Below are positions 1-6,260 of a DNA stretch of 9,103 nt, in pieces. Source of the DNA: Bacillota bacterium (GTDB lineage: Bacteria; Bacillota; Bacilli; Alicyclobacillales; Alicyclobacillaceae); NCBI GenBank assembly GCA_021820805.1, contig JAKADF010000097.1, positions 1 to 9,103 of the forward strand, in the 5' to 3' direction. The notes under the pieces are model-generated. The model was not told the origin of the DNA, ran no database searches, and saw only the letters and a list, made by a program, of their open reading frames with translations. Position numbers and translations under genes: made by a program. The number at the start of each line of letters is the position of its first letter. The first letter of the stretch is position 1.

Positions 1-173
1 GGGAAGCGTATCAGTGTAATAGGTCTATCTTTGTAATGAGGTAACATGAAAGGCGATATGTCAATCAGGTAACGAATAAAATCCAGCTTTGTAATCCCTA
101 AATTCGCCCATAAGGGTTTTTCCGGAGTTGTAATCTTTACAGGATATTCCGCTTCTAGAAGTACCGATTTCAT
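1..173 (-). CDS. ligD: LigD polymerase/primase domain as a separate gene (3' end outside window)
   Basis: This is the start of the LigD-type polymerase domain (archaeo-eukaryotic primase family), which adds nucleotides and fills gaps at broken DNA ends during Ku-dependent end joining. Only 57 codons are visible before the left edge. The protein begins MKSVLLEAEYPVKITTPEKP. It carries the family's N-terminal hallmark: a KIT-P-KPLW stretch, then GITKLDFIRYL, then LPHYKDRPITLIRFP at residues 44-58, which matches the usual 'phlrgRplslxRyP' region. The ATG at 173-171 has an AGGTGG ribosome binding site at 187-182, eight bases upstream, which overlaps the ligase stop codon. The reading frame is the same as that of the upstream ligase gene. 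The polymerase catalytic aspartates would lie beyond the window, so activity cannot be judged. In Bacillus subtilis both domains are one protein (YkoU, about 611 residues). Family assignment is firm; the separate start is inferred. Confidence 0.85.
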   Translation of the reverse strand, partial: MKSVLLEAEYPVKITTPEKPLWANLGITKLDFIRYLIDISPFMLPHYKDRPITLIRF

Positions 174-181
174 TACAAAAA

Positions 182-187
182 CCACCT
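182..187 (-). promoter_or_regulatory. Ribosome binding site of the LigD polymerase gene, overlapping the ligase stop
   Basis: AGGTGG lies eight bases before the ATG at 173-171 and shares its first bases with the TAG stop of the ligase gene (188-186). This arrangement suits termination followed by re-initiation, and it is the main evidence that the polymerase domain is made as its own polypeptide. Confidence 0.6.
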
Positions 188-1133
188 AAACGTTTTCTGC
201 CGAAAGACGACACTCTTCCGGTGAAACATTGACAACCGCTTGAATGGAGGGCTGTCTCAAGGAATGGCCTTTCGGCCACTCTATATATTGCACTTTCACG
301 CAAATTGCTGGTTTCACCCAATGAACACCTGAGTTGCGTTCTGGGAGATTGATAAATGGCCTGTCCTTCGTGGTAGATTGTAAAAGTTTTATCGTTAATT
401 TACGCCATTCCTGTTGTGTTAATCTCCCAGTACCAGCATGGCCTATATAATAAAACTGATTTTTATCGTACATGCCTAAGAGAAGTGAATTTGCTGAACC
501 GCTTGAACTTAAGGTAAATCCGCCAATAGCAGTTATCATATCCTTGTAATTTTTAATCTTTTGCCAAAGATCTTTTTTTTCTCCAAGTAAATAAGGGGAA
601 TCTAGCCTTTTTACAACAATGCCTTCCATATTCTGCAGTTTCATAATGCGAAACAGCTCTGGTCCGTCATCATATGATGCAACAAGCTGTACAGATTCTG
701 TTGGCCGAATTGAATCATTTAAAATATCCAATCTTTTAAGCAATGGCAATTTCGTAAGCCAGGAACCATTTCGAAAGATAATGTCGAAAACCATGTACGC
801 AATTGGTGTATTGTTTCTGGCATACTTTACTCTTTCAAGTTTTCGAATGCCATCTCGACGCATTACTTCATGAAATGAAGGTTTTCCGTCTTCGCCAAGT
901 GCTATGACCTCGCCGTCAAGGATAAAACTTTTTGCACGGCAATATGCATTTGTGTCCAACAACTCAGGGTAATGTTCTGTTCGTTTATTTTGCTTTCGGT
1001 TTAACAAAGTAACGGAAGTACCATCATAATACGTTAGAATACGTACGCCATCCCATTTAATATTGGAAATCCATTCATTACCGATTGGAATTTTATTGCT
1101 GCTCACTGGTTCCATCGGATAAATCGGTTTCAT
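186..1133 (-). CDS. ligD: ATP-dependent DNA ligase domain of LigD (end joining)
   Basis: This ATP-dependent DNA ligase seals breaks aligned by Ku. The nucleotidyltransferase motifs are all visible: motif I KWDGVR with the adenylated lysine K26, motif III around LDGEV (72-76), motif IIIa YMVFDIIF (113-120), motif IV EGIVVKR (170-176) and motif V WQKIKNYK (190-197). An OB-fold domain follows, from about 198 to the end, with the late segment WVKPAICVKVQYIEWPKG. The start ATG has AAGGAG eight bases upstream and lies 21 bases after the Ku stop, so the two genes are one operon. The protein is 315 residues, about half of the usual Bacillus LigD. It ends at TAG, and four codons later in the same frame the polymerase domain begins. 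The ligase itself looks intact. It could be a functional stand-alone ligase, or half of a LigD interrupted by a nonsense mutation. Confidence 0.93.
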   Translation of the reverse strand: MKPIYPMEPVSSNKIPIGNEWISNIKWDGVRILTYYDGTSVTLLNRKQNKRTEHYPELLDTNAYCRAKSFILDGEVIALGEDGKPSFHEVMRRDGIRKLERVKYARNNTPIAYMVFDIIFRNGSWLTKLPLLKRLDILNDSIRPTESVQLVASYDDGPELFRIMKLQNMEGIVVKRLDSPYLLGEKKDLWQKIKNYKDMITAIGGFTLSSSGSANSLLLGMYDKNQFYYIGHAGTGRLTQQEWRKLTIKLLQSTTKDRPFINLPERNSGVHWVKPAICVKVQYIEWPKGHSLRQPSIQAVVNVSPEECRLSAENV

Positions 1134-1154
1134 TTAACATGCTCCTTCAAAACG

Positions 1155-1973
1155 TTACGATGTCTTTTTTGTGGTTCGCTTCCGCTTTGTTACAGCTGGT
1201 TTCGTCATCTTAACGCTCTCCTGAAGAGCTTGCATTAAATCGGCAATATTTTGTTTTGGTCCTTGTGTTTCGACCACACGCAATGAAACATCATTATTTG
1301 AGATTTTCTTTTCAATTAAAGCCATCGTTTCAGTTTTTCGTTCATCTTTGTACTTATCTGGTTCAAATTTGGTCTCTAATTGATTTATCAACGTAACAGC
1401 CATGTTTAGTTCTTGGTCTGTAACATCTGTTTTCTCTTGAATATTTGGCAGTTCTGCTGTGCCTCGAACCTCGTCCGGCCAGAATAAGGTCTCAAGAATT
1501 AAAGATGACTGTGAAGGTCTTAAGCATGCTAATGTTTCATTATTACGAAGGACTGTTTTAGCAATAGCAATTTTCCCAGTTTGCTGCATGGCAGAGAGTA
1601 AGAGTGAATAGGCTTTTTTTCCTGATGATTCTGGTGCGAGGTAGTAAGATTTATCGAAATAAACCGGATCAATATCTGTTAACTGGATAAATTCAACGAT
1701 GTCGATTGTTTGTGACCTTTCTTTGCGAATTCCGGATAATTCTTCATCCGTAAAAATAACAAACCGGTCTGGTTCATACTCGTACCCGCGAACAATTTCA
1801 TTCCATTCGACCTGTTTGTTACAAGTCGGACATGTCCGCACATATTGAATTGGAGTCTTGCAAGTTTCATGCAGATAACGAAACTTTACATCTTTTGATT
1901 CCGTCGCAGCAAACATTTTAATCGGAACATTCACGAGTCCAAAGCTGACAGACCCTTTCCACATCGTATGCAT
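1155..1973 (-). CDS. ku: Ku, DNA-end-binding protein of bacterial end joining
   Basis: This 272-residue protein is a bacterial Ku (YkoV-like). It forms a homodimeric ring on double-strand ends and recruits LigD. The start is typical of the family (MWKGSVSFGLVNVPIKM), followed by the IVRGYEYEPDRFVIFTDEEL region at about 60-79 and the Ku core with YYLAPE near residue 110. The C-terminal tail (about 258-272) is rich in lysine and arginine, as in many bacterial Ku proteins, where it binds DNA. H35, C38, C48 and C51 could form a small zinc knuckle. The start at 1973 has AGGAGG at 1990-1985, 11 bases upstream; the second in-frame ATG (residue 4) would be 20 bases away, so the first is preferred. 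In B. subtilis the ku-ligD pair acts in spores; a spore-specific promoter was not recognisable here. Confidence 0.95.
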   Translation of the reverse strand: MHTMWKGSVSFGLVNVPIKMFAATESKDVKFRYLHETCKTPIQYVRTCPTCNKQVEWNEIVRGYEYEPDRFVIFTDEELSGIRKERSQTIDIVEFIQLTDIDPVYFDKSYYLAPESSGKKAYSLLLSAMQQTGKIAIAKTVLRNNETLACLRPSQSSLILETLFWPDEVRGTAELPNIQEKTDVTDQELNMAVTLINQLETKFEPDKYKDERKTETMALIEKKISNNDVSLRVVETQGPKQNIADLMQALQESVKMTKPAVTKRKRTTKKTS

Positions 1974-2058
1974 AGTACCCTCTCCCTCCTATCCACTCAC
2001 AGTGTTTTGCACGGGAAGAGAACACATACATGCAAAGTCAAGGGAATTCGCCAGTTTT
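1974..2058 (-). other. Short gap between the MFS gene and ku
   Basis: These 85 bases hold the Ku ribosome binding site (AGGAGGGAGAGGG, 1990-1978). I found no terminator hairpin, so ku and the LigD genes may be co-transcribed with the two genes upstream. A TTGACT at 2041-2036 could be a -35 box, but no fitting -10 follows at the right distance. An internal promoter is therefore possible but not shown. Confidence 0.4.
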
Positions 2059-3336
2059 CTACATACCCTCCCCCTGATTTGCTGTATTTGGAATAATCCG
2101 CTCCATGATTAGCGCACCAAGTCCCCCTAAGCCACATAATAAAGCCAGTAGAAGAAAGAGTAATGAGCCGCTGCCATGCTCTAATGCAAACCCGGCTACA
2201 AGCGGCCCCAAAATCAATCCAACTTGCCACGATAAGTTGTACATAGCATTATAACGTCCACGAACAGCCTCATGAGCTAAATTGTTTACAAGCGGAACCA
2301 AGCTTGGCGACAAGAAAGTTTCACCAATACCAAAAACGACCAGTGCACTTACCAGTAAAATGGAGTTCAATGGTTCATGAACCTTTCCTGCAACAAAAAC
2401 CATAAACCAACATAATAAAAACCCCAAACCTGCTGCTGCAGCTGCCCTCGTACGACGCCACACAGCTGTGAGGTGAAGCACAGGAATCTGAAGGAGAGTA
2501 ATTCCAATGCAATTTGCAAAAAATGCAAAACCGATAACACTTGTTCCAATGCCGCCTTGACTTACGGCCCAAGTAGAAAACGCGGAACTGAGCTGACTAA
2601 ATCCAAACACAACAAAAAAAAGATTTAAGCCTGTGACAGCTAATAAGGCTCTATCCTTTAGTACAGTTCGATAACCATAAACTTCAGATTCGCAAAGTTC
2701 TTTACTTTCTGCCTTATTTTGGCCTAAAGTCACTGATTTCTCTGAAGGCAACTCCCGCTTCACTGGAATTAAAAAAGGAATAAACAATACATAGGTTAAA
2801 CCATCAAATAAAAATAGACGCGCAAACGAAAGCGGATCATTTGTATGGACAATAAGACCCGAAATTCCTGAACCGAGTCCCAGCCCTAGATTCTGTACCG
2901 CATAGCTCATTCCAAAGAGACGAGCACGGTCAGTTTTATCTGCTAAGCGAGCCAACTGTGTTGACAGCCCGCTCCACATTGCTGAATTTCCGGAACCCGT
3001 AAGCGCCGAAACAATCAATGCAGACCAAACCTGTTTTGTTATCGCAAATCCAACCGTTCCAAATGCTAAAACAATTACTGATGTCATAAGCGTCCGCATC
3101 GCGCCGAATCGGTCAACGAGTATGCCAATCAGGGGAGCCGTCAAAACGCCTGCAATGCTTGAAGCACTAAGAATAATTCCTGACCAGACAAGTGAAATAT
3201 GGCGTACCTGATGAAGGTACACCATAAGAAAAGGCATCGTCATGCCGGATCCGAGGAAATTTACAGCATAACCGATAAAAAGAAATAAAACTCCACGGGA
3301 TAAAGTTCGTTTTTTTCTCATGAGGTGATTATACAT
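2059..3336 (-). CDS. MFS-family membrane exporter
   Basis: This is a major facilitator superfamily transporter, probably a proton-driven drug or metabolite exporter, in the cytoplasmic membrane. About 425 residues give roughly twelve hydrophobic segments. The family's motif A is clear in the loop after segment 2 (GILVDRFGAMRTL, near residues 71-83). A polar, charged central loop, rich in K/E and containing KSVTLGQNKAESKE, separates the two six-helix halves. The start is uncertain: TTG at 3345 overlaps the ykuD stop by four bases (TTGA), ATG at 3336 follows five bases after that stop, and ATG at 3321 gives the most family-like start (MRKKRTLSRGVLFLF). None has a good ribosome binding site, so translation is probably coupled to ykuD; 3336 is chosen as a compromise. 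The substrate cannot be deduced from the sequence or from its neighbours. Confidence 0.9.
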   Translation of the reverse strand: MYNHLMRKKRTLSRGVLFLFIGYAVNFLGSGMTMPFLMVYLHQVRHISLVWSGIILSASSIAGVLTAPLIGILVDRFGAMRTLMTSVIVLAFGTVGFAITKQVWSALIVSALTGSGNSAMWSGLSTQLARLADKTDRARLFGMSYAVQNLGLGLGSGISGLIVHTNDPLSFARLFLFDGLTYVLFIPFLIPVKRELPSEKSVTLGQNKAESKELCESEVYGYRTVLKDRALLAVTGLNLFFVVFGFSQLSSAFSTWAVSQGGIGTSVIGFAFFANCIGITLLQIPVLHLTAVWRRTRAAAAAGLGFLLCWFMVFVAGKVHEPLNSILLVSALVVFGIGETFLSPSLVPLVNNLAHEAVRGRYNAMYNLSWQVGLILGPLVAGFALEHGSGSLLFLLLALLCGLGGLGALIMERIIPNTANQGEGM

Positions 3337-3341
3337 TAACT

Positions 3342-3680
3342 TCAACTACGAATTGTCACATGCGTGCCAAGAGGAACGAGTTTAGCGAGTAAAATCACAT
3401 CTTGGTTGTACATGCGAATACAGCCATGTGAAACACGCTTCCCAATCGTTGTCGGATTATTCGTACCGTGAATCCCATAGTGCCGCTTTGACAACCCAAG
3501 CCAGTACACCCCAAAAGCCCCGCCTGGATTTGGTTGTTTATTTACAATTAGAAATTCCCCTTGCGGCGTAGTTGTTGCTGCCGTTCCAATACCAACAGGG
3601 AATTCGCGAACTACAACATCCCCATCAAGCAAGTAAAGTCGAAAAGCTGACAAATCAACAATAATGCGATATTTCGGCAT
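3342..3680 (-). CDS. Small L,D-transpeptidase (YkuD domain only)
   Basis: This 112-residue protein is essentially just a YkuD catalytic domain. Such enzymes make 3-3 cross-links in peptidoglycan or otherwise act on its peptide stems through a cysteine thioester. The fold starts with YRIIVDLSAFRLYLLDGDVV. The active-site signature is complete: H71 in GIHGTN, then SHGCIRM with S84, H85, G86 and the nucleophile C87. There is no signal peptide, transmembrane segment or LysM domain; B. subtilis YkuD carries an N-terminal LysM domain, so this is a minimal form, and how it reaches the wall is unclear. The ATG at 3680 has GAGGGTGAT just upstream (3693-3685), which lies in an inverted repeat described separately. 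Its stop overlaps or abuts the exporter start, so the two are coupled. A spore-wall role is a family-based guess. Confidence 0.93.
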   Translation of the reverse strand: MPKYRIIVDLSAFRLYLLDGDVVVREFPVGIGTAATTTPQGEFLIVNKQPNPGGAFGVYWLGLSKRHYGIHGTNNPTTIGKRVSHGCIRMYNQDVILLAKLVPLGTHVTIRS

Positions 3681-3684
3681 TTAA

Positions 3685-3714
3685 ATCACCCTCATAAAAA
3701 TATATGCGGGTGAT
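3685..3714 (-). repeat. Inverted repeat that could hide the ykuD ribosome binding site
   Basis: Read on the minus strand, ATCACCC (3714-3708) is followed by a 16-base spacer and GGGTGAT (3691-3685), a perfect seven-base pair match. The second arm is part of the ykuD ribosome binding site, four bases before the ATG. An RNA that starts upstream of 3714 could fold and block initiation; one starting inside the loop could not. The pairing is directly visible; the regulatory role is inferred. Confidence 0.45.
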
Positions 3715-3738
3715 ACAATTTCGTTTAAAAACGTTCAA
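3710..3738 (-). promoter_or_regulatory. Weak candidate sigma-A promoter for ykuD
   Basis: TTGAAC (3738-3733) and TATCAC (3715-3710) are separated by exactly 17 bases and each match the sigma-A consensus at four of six positions. Transcription would begin near 3703, leaving a leader of about 20 bases, inside the loop of the ykuD inverted repeat, so the transcript would lack the 5' arm of that hairpin. This is a weak call. Confidence 0.25.
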
Positions 3739-3796
3739 CCTTTCAGAAAACACAACTTATTTCTTTTTTGTTACAGCTATTTCGCAGACACCTCGT

Positions 3797-3816
3797 AACT
3801 TGATCTGCAACAAGTT
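3797..3816. repeat. Inverted repeat AACTTG-N8-CAAGTT, possible operator
   Basis: Two perfect six-base arms (3797-3802 and 3811-3816) are separated by eight bases. The 20-base size fits a dimeric regulator's site. It lies upstream of the norB leader repeats and might be where the norB promoter is controlled. I do not recognise the motif as that of a named regulator. Confidence 0.3.
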
Positions 3817-3822
3817 TACCCA

Positions 3823-3894
3823 CCTCTCAACATTGTAGTGTGAAATCGACCTCACCCGGGTGACAAATATCACAAATCTAAAATCGTTGAGAGG
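3823..3894 (+). promoter_or_regulatory. Structured norB leader with a repeat that can mask the ribosome binding site
   Basis: CCTCTCAAC (3823-3831) is a perfect complement of GTTGAGAGG (3886-3894), and the second copy contains most of the norB ribosome binding site (AGAGGAG, 3890-3896). Inside this nine-base-pair arm lie a second pair, TGTGA (3839-3843) with TCACA (3870-3874), and the palindrome TCACCCGGGTGA (3852-3863), which can form a four-pair stem with a CCGG loop. The three are properly nested, so one RNA could form them all at once. Whether the transcript starts far enough upstream (before 3823) is unknown. The same repeats could instead be protein-binding sites on DNA. Confidence 0.4.
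3859..3874. promoter_or_regulatory. Fnr/CRP-like palindrome upstream of norB
   Basis: GGTGACAAATATCACA fits the pattern TGTGA-N6-TCACA, used by Fnr and related CRP-family regulators, with one mismatch in the first base. An anaerobic or NO-linked regulator would suit an NO reductase. However, its centre is only 38 bases before the norB ATG, so activation from the usual -41.5 position would put the transcript start inside the gene. Repression, or an RNA role, is easier to reconcile with this position. Confidence 0.4.
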
Positions 3895-3904
3895 AGAAAA
3901 AATT

Positions 3905-6157
3905 ATGGCAGATCCGGTTGTAAAGATTCTAAAACGAGTCTTTATCGGAGTTCTCATCGTCTGTACTGCCATTTTCCTTTGGGGAGCCGTGAAAACCTAC
4001 AACGGTGCACCGCCAATCCCAAAGCAAGTGGTGACAACAAACGGGCATGTAATTTTTACAAACGCACAAGTTATTTCAGGGAAGGCCGCATTCCAGGAAG
4101 CAGATTTGATGGATTACGGAAGCGTTTATGGAAACGGATCTTACTTTGGCGAGGATTACACAGCTCTATTACTGCACGAACTAGCGGTAAAGATGAATGA
4201 CTTATACGCACAAAGCGAATACAAAGTTCCAGCAAATCAGCTAACCGATTCAGAGAAGGAAGTTGTGCAGAATAAAGTCCAAAATGAACTCCGTCACTCA
4301 AGTGTAAAAAATGGAGTGCTAACTGTCTCGCCTACAGAAGGAGAGGCAATGCAGAGTGTCATACAAACAACCGCGAAAAGTTTGATGCACACGGACCCGA
4401 AAACAGGGTACAGCTATTCCACTGTTTTAACGAACGTAAAAGCTGCTGAGGTCTCGGACTTTTTCATGTACACAGCATGGACATCGGTAGCACTGCGCCC
4501 AGGCCAAACCTATTCGTATACAAATAACTGGCCGTACGATCCGCTTGTTGGAAACCACCCGACACCGCAAACATTTGTATGGACATGGGCATCCATTGGA
4601 TTCCTGCTTGTCGGTATCGGAATTACTATCTACCTGTATTTCGCACACATTACGTCGCCTGTAGAGGAAGAAGCAATCGAAACACTTAAAGGGTTTCCTA
4701 AGCTTACACCAAGCCAGCGAAAAACAGGCAAATATTTTGTATCAGTTGGTCTCTTCTTCTTAATTCAAATTAGCGCAGGCATTATTATGGCGCATTACTA
4801 TTCAGATAGAGCTAGTTTCTTTGGGATAAACCTATTGAATATCTTGCCATTTAATGCTCTTCGGTCAATTCACATCCAGTTAGCAATCTTTTGGGTTGCT
4901 ATTGCTTGGATAGGTGCAGGAATTTTCATTGCGCCATTTGTAAGTGGTAAAGAGCCTAAGCATCAAGGATTACTCGTTGACATCCTCTTCGCAGCACTGT
5001 GGGTCGTAGGACTTGCAACCATATTTGGCATGTATGCTGGGATAAAAGGCTGGTTACCTGGAAACAGCTGGTTCTGGTTCGGTAATCAAGGACTCTCTTA
5101 TTTGGAACTCGGGAGATTTGACCAAATTGTTCTATTCATCGGGCTCTGTATCTGGGCATTCATTATCGGGCGAGCACTGTGGCCCAAACTTCGTAAAGAG
5201 CGAAATTTTGGCAGTCTAGAATATTTGCTGCTATTTTCTAGTATCTCAATTGCAGTTATGTATGTATTCGGCATGTACCCAGTCAACTGGATTATGAGTT
5301 CCTTCACTCTGACAGACTTCTGGCGTTGGTGGGTTGTTCACCTTTGGGTGGAAGCATCATTTGAATTCTTTGCAGTTGTAATATCTGCTTACCTTTTGGT
5401 TATCCTTGGACTTATTTCACGCAAAACAGCTGAACGTGCAACTTTGTTTGAATTAATTCTTGTTTTCCTTGGCGGCATTATCGGCACGGGTCACCATATG
5501 TACTGGATTGGTGAACCTTGGATTTGGATTTCTCTTGGCAGCATGTTTTCCTTCATAGAGATTATGCCTTTGTTGCTTCTGGTCGTTGAATCCATTCAGA
5601 ACTGGAAACTCATGAAGGGTATTAAAAACTTCAAACACAAAACAACATTGCTCTATATTGTCGGATCGGGCATGTGGAATTTTGTTGGTGCAGGTGCCTT
5701 GGGAGGTCTTATTAATACTCCGCTCATGAATTATTACGAACATGGGACATTTTTGACCTTAGCCCATGCACATACTGCGATGTTTGGTGTATTCGGGTTC
5801 CTAGGTATTGGCCTGATTTATTTTTCACTGCGCTATATTGTGGGAGATTCAGGAAACTGGACGGATGGGCCAGCCGTTTGGGCATTTTGGATGTACAACA
5901 TTGGTCTTGTTCTCTGGTGTGCCATTAACTTCTTCCCAGTCGGTTTTGAGCAACTGCTCGCTGTTTATAACCACAGCTACGTATATGCAAGGAGCATTAC
6001 TTTCTACGATAAAACAGTATTCTGGCAATGGATGAGGCTGCCTGGAGATGTATTCTTTGTAATTGGTGCATTCTTAACGGCATGGGACATTTTGCAAAAG
6101 GTTCGTATAATGCATGTGAAAAAACAAGTAGATTACGAGATAAACCTACCAAAATAA
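3905..6157 (+). CDS. norB: Quinol-dependent nitric oxide reductase (qNOR)
   Basis: This 750-residue membrane enzyme reduces two NO to N2O with electrons from quinol, for NO detoxification or denitrification. An N-terminal helix (about 10-30) is followed by an extracytoplasmic cytochrome-c-like domain (about 32-220) that has no CxxCH haem site, which is the mark of qNOR as opposed to cytochrome-dependent NOR. A second helix near 223-245 leads into the haem-copper-oxidase-like core. Expected ligands are present: H323 and H623 for haem b, H621 for haem b3, H479, H530 and H531 for the non-haem iron, with E483, E487 and E552 at the sites of the conserved glutamates. The ATG at 3905 has AGAGGAG eight bases upstream; an in-frame GTG at 3860 has no such site. 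The gene is monocistronic, with both neighbours on the opposite strand, and has its own terminator. No NO-responsive regulator gene is in the window. Confidence 0.97.
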   Translation: MADPVVKILKRVFIGVLIVCTAIFLWGAVKTYNGAPPIPKQVVTTNGHVIFTNAQVISGKAAFQEADLMDYGSVYGNGSYFGEDYTALLLHELAVKMNDLYAQSEYKVPANQLTDSEKEVVQNKVQNELRHSSVKNGVLTVSPTEGEAMQSVIQTTAKSLMHTDPKTGYSYSTVLTNVKAAEVSDFFMYTAWTSVALRPGQTYSYTNNWPYDPLVGNHPTPQTFVWTWASIGFLLVGIGITIYLYFAHITSPVEEEAIETLKGFPKLTPSQRKTGKYFVSVGLFFLIQISAGIIMAHYYSDRASFFGINLLNILPFNALRSIHIQLAIFWVAIAWIGAGIFIAPFVSGKEPKHQGLLVDILFAALWVVGLATIFGMYAGIKGWLPGNSWFWFGNQGLSYLELGRFDQIVLFIGLCIWAFIIGRALWPKLRKERNFGSLEYLLLFSSISIAVMYVFGMYPVNWIMSSFTLTDFWRWWVVHLWVEASFEFFAVVISAYLLVILGLISRKTAERATLFELILVFLGGIIGTGHHMYWIGEPWIWISLGSMFSFIEIMPLLLLVVESIQNWKLMKGIKNFKHKTTLLYIVGSGMWNFVGAGALGGLINTPLMNYYEHGTFLTLAHAHTAMFGVFGFLGIGLIYFSLRYIVGDSGNWTDGPAVWAFWMYNIGLVLWCAINFFPVGFEQLLAVYNHSYVYARSITFYDKTVFWQWMRLPGDVFFVIGAFLTAWDILQKVRIMHVKKQVDYEINLPK

Positions 6158-6166
6158 TGTAGCGAT

Positions 6167-6236
6167 AACCATTCACGGCTTGTATTCCATATACGAAATG
6201 GCGGATTTCGTTGGAATAAAGCCGTGAATGGTTTTT
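6167..6236 (+). terminator. Long hairpin terminator after norB
   Basis: The arms AACCATTCACGGCTT (6167-6181) and AAGCCGTGAATGGTT (6219-6233) pair perfectly over 15 bases. The stem continues through TATTCC/GGAATA and ACGAAAT/ATTTCGT to a five-base loop (6200-6204), with a one-base bulge and a small internal loop. Five T residues at 6232-6236 follow, as expected for intrinsic termination of norB. It lies between convergent genes, and the minus-strand side has no good U-run, so termination of the dehydrogenase operon there is less certain. Confidence 0.85.
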
Positions 6237-6260
6237 CCATCTTGGCTGTCTATACTATTT

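Larger units (their letters stand above)
3681..3904. other. Divergent intergenic region between ykuD and norB
   Basis: These 224 bases contain no credible gene. They should hold the promoters of both divergent genes and contain several inverted repeats: ATCACCC/GGGTGAT (3685-3714), AACTTG/CAAGTT (3797-3816), CCTCTCAAC/GTTGAGAGG (3823-3894), TGTGA/TCACA (3839-3874) and the palindrome TCACCCGGGTGA (3852-3863). I found no strong sigma-A promoter for norB. For ykuD there is only a weak candidate. The density of symmetric elements suggests regulated expression of both genes. Confidence 0.7.

Noticed and set aside
61..321. Open frame of 86 codons on the minus strand across the ligase end
   Set aside because: It overlaps the ligase OB domain and the real polymerase start in another frame and shows no family features.
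1991..2041. Sigma-A or sigma-G promoter in front of ku
   Set aside because: TTGACT (2041-2036) has no -10 at 16-18 bases, and the TGTATG/CACTGTG pair matches sigma-G poorly.
3699..3724. Sigma-K-like promoter for ykuD (AC at 3724-3723, 16 bases, CATATATT at 3706-3699)
   Set aside because: The match is attractive for a sporulation gene, but the motif is short, the region is AT-rich, and the transcript would start almost at the ribosome binding site. I do not list it as a feature.
3860..3904. Upstream GTG start for norB that would add 15 residues
   Set aside because: It lacks a ribosome binding site and lies within the palindromes, while the ATG at 3905 has AGAGGAG at ideal spacing and gives a normal qNOR N-terminus.
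3757..3972. Open frame on the minus strand across the norB start
   Set aside because: It covers regulatory DNA and the antisense of norB, with no binding site or recognisable protein features.
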